NCBI RefSeq assembly: GCF_030272615.1
Contig: NC_081407.1
Span: 376,772,877 to 376,830,876 of the forward strand
Origin: Cryptomeria japonica
Taxonomy: Eukaryota > Streptophyta > Pinopsida > Cupressales > Cupressaceae
DNA: 58,000 bases
Direction of reading: 5' to 3'
Shown here: in pieces, positions 47,074 through 56,240 of the stretch
Layout: each line of letters begins with the position of its first letter
Numbering within the stretch: the stretch's first letter is position 1
The notes under the pieces: generated by a model
What the model saw: the letters and a program-made list of their open reading frames with translations, nothing else
What the model was told of the DNA's origin: nothing
Databases searched by the model: none
Translations under genes and position numbers: made by a program

Positions 47074-49056
47074 ATGGCATCCCAGGATATACCTTCGCAG
47101 GCTCCTGATCAGGATCCACCTTTGCAGGCTCCTGATCAGGATCCACCTTCACAGGCTCCTGATCAGGATCCACCTGCGCAGGCTCCACATCAGGAGCCAC
47201 CACAGCAGGATCCTCCACAGCAGGATCCCCCCTTGCCCGATATTGCCACTATTTTTCATTACAGTGATCGAGAGCTGCATAGGTTGAGGGCCATACTAGA
47301 TGACCCTCGTACTGATGGCGTGTACAAGAGTACGTGCACGTCCATTTTTGACAGTTTGCAGACATTGAGGGACCGCTTAGTATCTCATACCTCATTCTCA
47401 CCTGAGGTTATAGAGGATATATATAGACAGTTGAGGAGTGAGGTGAGGGGTCCTCATTCTTTTGCTGATGTGGTGGGGGTGGTCTCGAAGGAGACCATCA
47501 AGGAGAGATGCTTCCCACAATATCAGGAGAAGAGTAAGGTGAGGGGATATCAGGTTACCAGATGTATTGACCCACAGGTTGCGTCACTGATTTACCCACG
47601 ATTCTTAGCAGCCCATGGTTGTTATCCTAATAACGACCAGATTCCATTATACTTTGCACAACAGGTATTTGCTGAGGTTCATTGTCAGATGAAACCAAAC
47701 TACCTTGATATTCCGGGATATTATGGACAGGGGAGGGGCAGGATTGCTGATAGAGATGCATACCGTAGGCGTGATAGAGCTCCGCCTAGACACAGGGACC
47801 TTGTTGGCCAGAGATTTCCTGCAGTAGTCCCAGCCATGGCACCCATAGCAGATCACGTTGTGATTGCTTCTCAGAGAGAAGCAATTGATAGGATTGGACA
47901 TATTGCATCAGCAGCAGCCACCATATCTTCTGACAGGGTGGGCAGATATATGATGACTCGACCACGTTCGCGATCATCCATAGATCATGCATCTTCTAGT
48001 CATGGGGGGGCTTCAGATTCAGATGATCGGTATATTTCTGCTGGCATCCCCTCCCCAGATGAGGTAGCAGCTATAGTCGGAGGTAGTAGACATGTACAGA
48101 TGTCGCAGTATTTAGTCGAGGACCTACTACATGCTTATAGTTTTATTTCATCTCGACTTGGGATACCATTGGGTGATGTTAGAGAGGAGATTCTCAGAGA
48201 TGTTCAGGCTACAGCGGCATCGACGCATACCCCGAGGCAGTCACAGCATTCTCATCACTCTACGCATGCTCCAAGCACTGACCCACCTACAGATCACTCT
48301 GTTGCTGCAGAGGAGGAGCTACGAGCTGATGAGCTCCATATCACAGATGAGGGCCGGTTGGATTCATGTGAGGAGATACGAGCTGATCAGGTACATATCA
48401 TAGATGAGGGTTTGGACTCATTTGAGGATCAGCTGAGAGATTTGAGCCATACTGGATTTATGGACATGCTACTACAGTCAGACACTTCATCCACGATGCC
48501 CACTCATCTAGTTAGCCCCTTGCACTCCTCAGTGATACGTACAGCTAGAGAGAGATATGCTGGCACGAGTGATGTTGTTGATATGATTACGGGACAGGAT
48601 CAGTCTACTATACAGCCTACTCCAGGTGATACACAGGTATGTACATGTACATGTGCATTTAAAATTTTAGAAGATATGTATACTTACATTGCAAATTTGT
48701 ACCTAATAAATCTATATATATATATATAGATCTCATGTTTAATTTAAATAATCTAGAACTTTCTAAGTTTTAATTTTTAGATCATTTAAATTGATTGTGG
48801 ACTAATCCTTAAATTGACAGTTAGCTCATGTCACTCCTTCCTTGAGCTCTGAGCATGTGCGTAGGAGAGATTCTTTAGATGCTGACATTAGTGTACAGGT
48901 TAGTTATGGTTTTTGGTATATATATATTTGATGTACATGCACGTCTAGAGAGATCTATATATATTATATTTAATATTTAAATAAATTCTACTTTTGCAGG
49001 ACTCCCCCTCAGATGGTCGCTCAGTTCGTAGCCGACATGATGATCCCCAGTGTTGA
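47074..49056 (+). CDS. Unknown 565-aa protein, three exons, transposon cargo
   Basis: Exons are 47074-48636, 48821-48898 and 49000-49056. Both introns are GT-AG (donors CAG|GTATGT and CAG|GTTAGT, acceptors TTGACAG and TTTGCAG) and phase 0, and joining leaves one open frame of 521+26+18 residues. Residues 4-50 are a Pro/Gln/Asp repeat of 9 residues (QAPDQDPP plus one) encoded by 27-bp repeats. Residues 60-215 look helical and globular (FHYSDRELHRLRAILDDP, SFADVVGVVSKETIKERCF). About 217-250 is Gly/Arg-rich (GYYGQGRGR), and later parts are Ser/His-rich. A near-duplicate (EELRADELHITDEG, EEIRADQVHIIDEG) lies at about 412-448. No known domain recognised. It could be a second mobility protein, a DNA- or RNA-binding accessory factor, or a captured host gene. 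It is more GC-rich than its surroundings. Confidence 0.75.
48637..48820 (+). other. Intron 1 of the cargo gene
   Basis: 184 bp, GTATGT...TTGACAG, phase 0. AT-rich, with stops when read through after about 30 codons. Confidence 0.75.
48899..48999 (+). other. Intron 2 of the cargo gene
   Basis: 101 bp, GTTAGT...CTTTTGCAG, phase 0. AT-rich with a pyrimidine-rich acceptor. Confidence 0.75.
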
Positions 49057-49079
49057 TTTGCTCCAGACTTTATAGCTCA

Positions 49080-49930
49080 TTTACATTTATCTTTTTATAT
49101 ACTTTCATATTATATATATATTCATGCACGTACATGAGTTTAGACTCTAGATTATACTTTATACCTGGTTTATGTTTGACTCTGGATTATACTTTATACT
49201 TTATACATGGAGTTTAGACTCTAGATTATACTTTATACCTGGTTTGTGTTTGACTAGAGCTAGATTATACTTTATACATGGAGTTTAGACTATAGATTAT
49301 ACATGTTATAAGTTTTATACATGTTTGATTATATTATATTTATATACATGTTTGATTATATTCTAGATTTATGTACATGATGTTTGATTAAATTAGATTT
49401 AAATACATGATTGATTAGATTGTATATTTCATGCATGTGTACAACGACTTGTTTAGACTCTAGATTATACTTTATACCTGGTTTGTGTTTGATCAAGATC
49501 TATTATACATGTTTGATTATATTAGATTTATACACATGTTTGATTAAAGATTAGATTTAAATTCATGTTCAAGATTAGATTGTATATTTCATGCATGTAC
49601 AACGACTTGTTTAGACTCTAGATTATACTTTATACCTGGTTTGTGTTTGATTGATCTATTATACATGTTTGATTATATTAGATTTATACACATGTTTGAT
49701 TAAAGATTAGATTTAAATTCATGTTTGATTAGATTGTATATTTCATGCATGTACAACGACTTGTTTAGACTCTAGATTATTCTATATACCTGGTTTGTGT
49801 TTGATCATCTATTATACATGTTTGATTATATTAGATTTATACATGTTTGATTAGATTAGATTTAAATACATGTTTGATTTTCAAACAAACTTGATTTAAA
49901 TGTATTCAATTATACATGTTTGATTTTCAA
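49080..49930. repeat. AT-rich imperfect tandem repeat, about 155-bp unit
   Basis: Units contain TTTAGACTCTAGATTATAC, TTTATACCTGGTTTGTG and TACATGTTTGATTATATTAG. The word ACAACGACTTG recurs at 49441, 49599 and 49753 (spacing 158 and 154). More diverged units lie upstream to about 49140 and downstream to about 49930. It lies between the 3' ends of the two convergent genes. Confidence 0.8.
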
Positions 49931-50360
49931 ACAAAAGAGTATGTATGAAATGAACAAACTAAACTAAGATAGGTCATGTATTGAATAGTTCACATCCAGT
50001 ACATGTATATTACATAGGTATGTATATTTGTAGGTATGTGAGCTTCTAGGTATGTATATTGTAGTTAAATAGTTCACAACATGTACATGTCCTAATTCCA
50101 TATTAAATATATCAATTTTACAAATGTACATATTACATTCTAATTTAAATATGCATTTTTTAATTAAATACAAATACAATTACATACAATTAAACACGTG
50201 CACATTTAAATACATCCTAATTTGATATAATGTATAAATAAACTTAAAAAAATATTTATCCTAAATAGTTTCAAAACAAGTTACTTGAGATCTAGAATTT
50301 ATCTTGAACTTTTACATTAAAATTCAATTCAAGTGGATTACTAAATTATGTATATATAGT

Positions 50361-53300
50361 TCATACCACATCAAGTGGTTCACAACGCTCTTCAATAACA
50401 CTTAATATTTTGTCATGATCTTCACTATCTAGTCTCCACTTTTGAGTCCGCCCTCGACGTGGAACTGTTTGAAGAATTAGGCCAACAACAATGACCAAGT
50501 GACTATACTGATATACCTTGTTATCAATTTGGTATTCAGTGAAATGAATCCCATGTTGAACAATTTTAACTTGTTTGAAATATGTCCCTTGCACTACAAC
50601 TGATCCTGCATGTACATGTATATAAGAAACATGAGAAATTAAAAAAATTCACACAAGCGATTTGTATGTATGTACATATTCAAATCAGAACTCAAACCTG
50701 TGGGAAATGACATTCCATCACTCATCTCAGATTTTGATAACTTCTTTCTCTCTTCTGTGCAACACAATAAATAATAACTAACACCTTCTATATTTCCATC
50801 TTCTGCTATGACTGCAAAAATATCTCCTGCAATTTGACACAAGTTAAATAAATTCTAAGTTATATGTCATTTTTAAGGAAATGTTTACATGTGTACGTCA
50901 TGTACATACATACCTTTTTTAATCAATCCTGAAATATGATCGTAATCACCAGAAATCAAAGGAATGTCTTCAAAGTTTTCATCCTCATTTGAATCCTCGT
51001 ATGTGTCAGAAACATCTAGTGGCACCATTTTCCATTCACTAACATATCCAAGCTCTTGGTTCTTGCAATCAACATAGTTTTCAAAAATGCATTCAGAACA
51101 AAAACATGAATAATCTCTAGTGTATAATGTCCATGGGCGATTATCTGTACTCATGACACAATGCAAAGATCTTGTCCTCTCCACACTCTTGCATCCATGC
51201 ATTGATTTTCTATCCACATCTGTAAAATGTACATGTGTACAAGAATACATACATGTAGATCAAGTTGTTAAATTAAAAAAAAATAGAATAAAATACTAAA
51301 AGAGAACATGTACCGGTTATCTCCCAAAACACTCTATATGGAATGGGCTTATATGTTCTTGATGATGATTCCCCAGGATAATTAGGTTGTTCAAAGTGTT
51401 TCTTACACCTTTCAACAACATCATGTGCATTTTCTATACATTCTCCTGTGTACTTTATTTGATGCTTTCTTATAGCACGTTTGATACAAGCTCCTGCGCC
51501 ATCATGTTCACCCTTTCCATGACCACTCTCAAAAAAACTCCAAACATGTGGTATTTTGTCATTTCGATGATATCTACATAGTGCATAAAATGGCCTCGAA
51601 GATTTGAATTGTGCCGCACATCCATCAGACCAAACAAAATGTTTAACTATTGTTATGCCTCTATCTTTCAAATATTCAAAAAACTTCTTAAAGCAATGTT
51701 GTACAAAAAGTGTGTCATGCTCCTTATCATCACTGATATAGAAGTGGTACTCTTTCTTAATGACATGATTTTCAAATGTACTATCAACACCATCTAAATT
51801 CATCTGTACATGTCGATAACACACATGCACGAAAATAGTGATTTGCTTTGAAAAATAATACTCTGATTGAATCTCTTTTTGATGCACAAAAGAGTAATTC
51901 TCTGCGAAGTCAACTACAGATAAAATAGTTCCAAGTGGGAAAGTGTCTCTTAATCTTTTAAATTGTTCTGCTTGCCACTTGGCAAAAAAACCATGGCATA
52001 TGTATGGTTTTATCAACTTACGAAAATTTTCCATAAATATTCCAATAGGTATTTCTTCTTCTACATAATCTAGTCTTGTAGATTCCTTTCCAAATTTTGT
52101 TTCAATTTTTTTGTACTTATAACTCTTGCAATTTACCATCTTCCTCATGTCAGTATCTTCATCTCTCAAAGACAATTTAGCCAAGTCCCCGCATGTTCCA
52201 CAAATTCCTCTTATGCAATTTATTTGACCGGTTGCATTATCATCTGATTTATCACATAAGATGGATGCTATGAATTGACTTGTTCGTTTAGGAGGAGCAT
52301 TTTCATAACCATCATTATCTTCTCTAATCTTTCGAAACACCTGATAGTACAAGTCAAATTCGATGTGATAACGACAACAACAAGTTTTGAAAACTTTGTT
52401 TAACTTCACATAATATGGCCTTAACCGTTCAAACATGGTTTGTCCAATCTTTATATGAGGGTTTGTTTTAGTAAACAATACATACAATTCATGTTTTGTT
52501 GTGTCTAGCCAATGTTTTACATGGAGATCATAACGATCAGGACCAATCCTTTGCTTGATAACATCTCTACTATTTGATGAAGGGCGAGTATTATCATTCC
52601 AAAAACTTGTCACAAAGTTCCTAACAACATCTTCAATTCTATCAGAACGAGGAGCTCTACACATAATTGCCCAATTCCCTTCTGAGGTAGTATCATCCAA
52701 AATCTTTCTCCTTTTAACATATTTAGATATTGTCCTTCTACTAAAACCAAACTCAGATGACAGTGAAGAGATTTGTCTTTTTTGAGGCAATCTTTCATTT
52801 ACTAAAGATGTCAACATCACTCTTCTTGAAATGGTCTTATCTAGTTTTCGAGATTTTTTACCAATGTTCACCAAACCTTTCTTAACATTATCAACAATAG
52901 ATTTTTGTAGCTGAGAATATTTCCTCTTTTGATTTGTTGTATCTATACCCAACAATTTCATTGGATCTATTAAGTCTTTATGCGTAAGTACACTTGATAA
53001 CAATTGAGCTTTTTCTAGTGTAGTATCAAGATTGTTGAAATGCGACATTATTTCTTTTGCACTTTTATTCATTGACCTCCTTTTAGTATGTCTAGGTTCT
53101 TCACTGAGACATTTCAACTCATCCACATCCATTTCAAGTAAATGATCTAAATTTTTATAAAAAATATTTCTCTTCACCTGTTTAGCTAGATCCACAATAT
53201 GCTCATCCATATCAGTGGTAGGAGGTAAGGAGCCTGACCCCTCTCCTTCAAAGGTCTCCATTGGTTCAACTTGGACAATCTCCTCCCTATGTTCATCAAC

Positions 53301-55087
53301 TATATTGTGTTCTTCAACAGGTTCATTTGCCCGTTCTGCACATAATTTAAGAGTTTGTGTAAGGTTCTTGAATTAATCAGAGATTATTCAATTAGGATTA
53401 AGAATAGGGGTGAATTTGGCTTAAAGCTTTACATGTTAAAATTAAAGCCCATTCAATTTGGTTTATTAAATTTAAATACTTTTTTAAGACCTTATTGTTA
53501 TAACTCTAATTAAATTACTTGTTTAGGTTTAAAGTTCAATTTGTTCTCAGGTTAGGATTAAAGTTCAATCTCTAATTTTGAGCACTAATTTAACACATAA
53601 AATAAAATTTTGATAAATTAGAAATTCCAATTTTGAAAATTAAAAGTACAAATATTTTGATGCATGCATACGATAACTTAGGTGACCTCATATTAATTTG
53701 TTATGGACCATAATGTAAGTGGACTATAATTTGTCACATGTGAGTATATTTAAGACCTATTATTGCATAATAGACCTCCTAATCTGAAATGTTTTTGCAT
53801 GTACGTGAAGTTGAATATAAATAGTTCACCTAAATTATTCAACATGTTTAATAGGAGAAAAATGCAATTACACAACAAGCAAGTTGATGGAAATTGAAAT
53901 TTGCAAATACACATGTATTATCTCAAATTAATTATGTTTTCCAATTAAAACAAAATTATTTTTAATCCTATTAAAAATATTAGATAAAAAATATTGAATT
54001 CTAATTAATTGATACGTAATACATATTAAATTAAATATCTTCTTTGTTATAAATTTATGTCACATTTAAGAACTATAATCAATGTAATAGTCCTAATAGG
54101 CCTTATTATTAAAATCAATATGACCACATTTGAAAAAACATTTCACAAAATTAATATACTTAACTACCCTTAAGACAAATATATTATGTGATATTAAAGG
54201 ACCTATCACATGAAATTACTTGTACATGTAGATTAAATATTCAATATATATAATTTAGAACCTAAAAATTATGACATAATAGGTCTTATCTATTATAAAT
54301 GAACTTAATTATATAGGAGAAAAATGCAATTACACAACAAGCAAGTTGATGGAAATTGAAATTTGCAAATACACATGTATTATCTCAAATTAATTATGTT
54401 TTCCAATTAAAACAAAATTATTTTTAATCCTATTAAAAATATTAGATAAAAAATATTGAATTCTAATTAATTGATACGTAATACATATTAAATTAAATAT
54501 CTTCTTTGTTATAAATTTATGTCACATTTAAGAACTATAATCAATGTAATAGTCCTAATGGGCCTTATTATTAAAATCAATATGACCACATTTGAAAAAA
54601 CATTTCACAAAATTAATATGCTTAACTACCCTTAAGACAAATATATTATGTGATATTAAAGGACCTATCACATGAAATTACTTGTACATGTAGATTAAAT
54701 ATTCAATATATATAATTTAGAACCTAAAAATTATGACATAATAGGTCTTATCTATTATAAATGAACTTAATTATATAGGAGAAAAATGCAATTACACAAC
54801 AAGCAAGTTGATGGAAATTGAAATTTGCAAATACACATGTATTATCTCAAATTAATTATATTTTCCAATTAAAACAAAATTATTTTTAATCCTATTAAAA
54901 ATATTAGATAAAAAATATTGAATTCTAATTAATTGATACGTAATACATATTAAATTAAATAGAAATAAAATTAAAAATACATACTTGCATCATGATATCT
55001 TTGTCTTCTTTGTTCTCGATATCTTTCTTCCGTTTCGGGAGAATAATTCCTTGCAGTCTTATTTTGCCTTCTCTTCTTGTTCCCCAT
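50361..55087 (-). CDS. DDD transposase, Sola-like, five exons, 934 aa
   Basis: Exons (minus): 55087-54985, 53335-51314, 51219-50914, 50826-50698, 50605-50361. All four introns are GT-AG and phase 1, and the joined frame is open for 934 codons. N-terminal residues are basic (MGNKKRRQNKTARNYSPE). A helix-turn-helix-like segment lies near 222-246 (SSEFGFSRRTISKYVKRRK), Cys/His clusters near 355 (CCCRYH) and 411 (CIRGICGTCG). The catalytic core has D510 in VVDFAENYSF, D605 in SDGCAAQFK and D646 in GHGKGEHDGAGA. Exon 3 adds another Cys-rich stretch (CFCSECIFENYVDC), and exons 4-5 a beta-rich module (GDIFAVIAEDG to YQYSHLVIVVGLIL) that loosely recalls a BAH-like domain. ATG 55087 is chosen because in-frame codons upstream lack ATG. 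It should cut and join the element's ends in the nucleus. Family name moderately sure; transposase identity stronger. Confidence 0.82.
50606..50697 (-). other. Intron 4 of the transposase gene
   Basis: 92 bp, donor ACAG|GTTTGA, acceptor CATGCAG, phase 1. Confidence 0.75.
50827..50913 (-). other. Intron 3 of the transposase gene
   Basis: 87 bp, donor AAAG|GTATGT, acceptor ATTGCAG, phase 1. Confidence 0.78.
51220..51313 (-). other. Intron 2 of the transposase gene
   Basis: 94 bp, donor ACCG|GTACAT, acceptor TTTTACAG, phase 1. Reading through it meets a stop at 51273. Confidence 0.78.
53336..54984 (-). other. Intron 1 of the transposase gene (1,649 bp)
   Basis: Donor GCAA|GTATGT, acceptor TATGTGCAG, phase 1. 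Much longer than the other three introns because it holds the 462-bp tandem repeat. Confidence 0.7.
53851..54960. repeat. 462-bp tandem repeat, 2.4 copies, in transposase intron 1
   Basis: Copies start ATAGGAGAAAAATGCAATTA at 53851, 54313 and 54775. The first two are full length and the third stops near 54960 after ATTAAATTAAAT. Copies differ at only a few sites, so the expansion is recent. No coding signal. Confidence 0.93.
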
Positions 55088-55207
55088 GCTTTTACAAAAA
55101 ACCTTCAAATTATTCGCTTTCAAAATAATTTTCAAATATCTTCTCTCATCCAAAAGTGCGAATTATTTTAATCATTTGAGTGATAAAAAGCGAAAAAAAA
55201 TTATAGA

Positions 55208-55215
55208 TATTTATA
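55208..55215 (-). promoter_or_regulatory. Possible TATA box of the transposase gene
   Basis: The minus strand reads TATAAATA about 120 bases before ATG 55087, with the TTCGAGCGAA array just upstream (55255-55430). Two short upstream ATG frames lie between. Positional inference only. Confidence 0.35.
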
Positions 55216-55254
55216 CGATTCCACAAATGAAAAAAAAAACAAAAAATGTGTCGG

Positions 55255-55430
55255 CCCGTGTTCGAACGAAAGCCGATAGTTAAAAATTGTTGGGTTCGCT
55301 CGAACATGGCAGTTACCAAAAAATGCGTGCCGAAATTTAGCTCGTGGGTTCGAGCGAATGGGGGTTCGCTCGAACCCACTTTGGTTCGAGCGAACCCAAT
55401 CCGATCGAACATGTGTTCGATCGAAACCCC
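55255..55430. repeat. Right subterminal array of TTCGAGCGAA motifs
   Basis: About seven copies of TTCGAGCGAA, TTCGCTCGAA or close variants (TTCGAACGAA, TTCGATCGAA) lie within 176 bp, near 55261, 55294, 55349, 55365, 55384, 55403 and 55415. It mirrors the left array but sits about 800 bp from the right end, and directly upstream of the transposase gene, so it could also regulate that gene. Confidence 0.8.
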
Positions 55431-55519
55431 AAAATTGGAAGTTTCTCCCAAAAAATTTCAGAGTTCTGAAGAATTAATGACTTTGGAGCTCTGGTTCAGT
55501 ACACGAATGAAATAATCTT

Positions 55520-56199
55520 CATAACCCAAAAATATTAGATGGTAGTACTCGAAACAAGCTTTCCAACGGATATAATTTTGTTATATTTTGAATTTATTAT
55601 GTTCTTGATTTTTTAATTTTATTAAAAGTTGGTTTTTAACCGAACATGAACTTCTCTGTTCAACGCATTGGGAAAAATAAGAAACTAATTCAAAACAATT
55701 TTGAAAAATATCTATGCCCTTGGTATTGATGTCTTCTTTCTAACAAAAAAAAAAAAAATGAATTTCGATTTATATAGAACAAGTTATGTGTTCAAACGTA
55801 AACCTATGTTTGAATTATGACTAGTCGGACTTCAAAACTTTATAAAATGAAAAATATTGAACATATCACTATAAAACCAAATGCATGCCCTGGATATTGA
55901 TGTTACAAACCAAAATTCGAAAGAATTGAGTTTTTATCATTTATAGAAAAAAAGTTATGCGTTACGGAAGGCACATCACTCTTAAAAAATGTAGTTTGTT
56001 GTAAAAAACTACTTTTCGAGGGAGATGGAAATTTTTTTAAAAAATCTTTCAAAAAAATTTGAAAAAAATGTATATAGAATCTACAAACAAAATGCTAGAA
56101 ATCACTAATTTACATCATCTTCAAATTTTTAATAGTTTAAAAGTTATAGTTCTCGGAAGTTGAAGATTATTTTAAAAATGTACATCTCAGTGTCAAAAG
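55520..56199. other. Non-coding right arm of the transposon
   Basis: AT-rich, no gene. Contains TTATGCGTT and AGTTATGTGTTCAAACG-like words but no clear repeat. Confidence 0.5.
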
Positions 56200-56236
56200 T
56201 GGCAAAAAAGTGGGAACCATTATTGTGAGTTCACCC
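56200..56236 (-). repeat. Right terminal inverted repeat
   Basis: The minus strand reads GGGTGAACTCACAATAATGG then TTCCCACTTTTTTGCCA, the inverse counterpart of 43057-43091. Confidence 0.9.
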
Positions 56237-56240
56237 ATTA
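56237..56240. other. Target site duplication ATTA (right)
   Basis: Second copy of ATTA, followed by GGGATAAAATTC, which continues the interrupted gag codons. Confidence 0.75.

Larger units (their letters stand above)
43057..56236. mobile_element. Large Sola-like DNA transposon with two intact genes (13.2 kb)
   Basis: The ends are inverted repeats starting GGGTGAA, with 28 of 31 bases matching, flanked by ATTA duplications inside a gypsy gag. It encodes an intact DDD transposase (minus strand, 50361-55087) and an intact spliced gene of unknown function (plus strand, 47074-49056), arranged convergently. Non-coding parts include subterminal motif arrays at both ends, a 2.9-kb satellite and an intronic tandem repeat. 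A 4-bp AT-rich duplication and a DDD transposase with an SDGCAAQ motif fit the Sola superfamily. The assignment rests on my memory of the family and on the duplication length, so a related unclassified family is possible. Confidence 0.85.

Noticed and set aside
47060-47287. Arg/Leu/His-rich 75-codon frame over the cargo gene start
   Set aside because: It is the shadow of the 27-bp Pro/Gln repeat in another frame.
55088-55153. Extended N-terminus of the transposase from 55153
   Set aside because: The codon at 55153 is TTG, not ATG. The first in-frame ATG is at 55087.
43053-56240. hAT-type element with an 8-bp duplication (CATTAGGG)
   Set aside because: That parse makes the inverted ends unequal, and the transposase has no hAT dimerisation motif. 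The 4-bp ATTA parse gives symmetrical ends, though 6 bp cannot be excluded.
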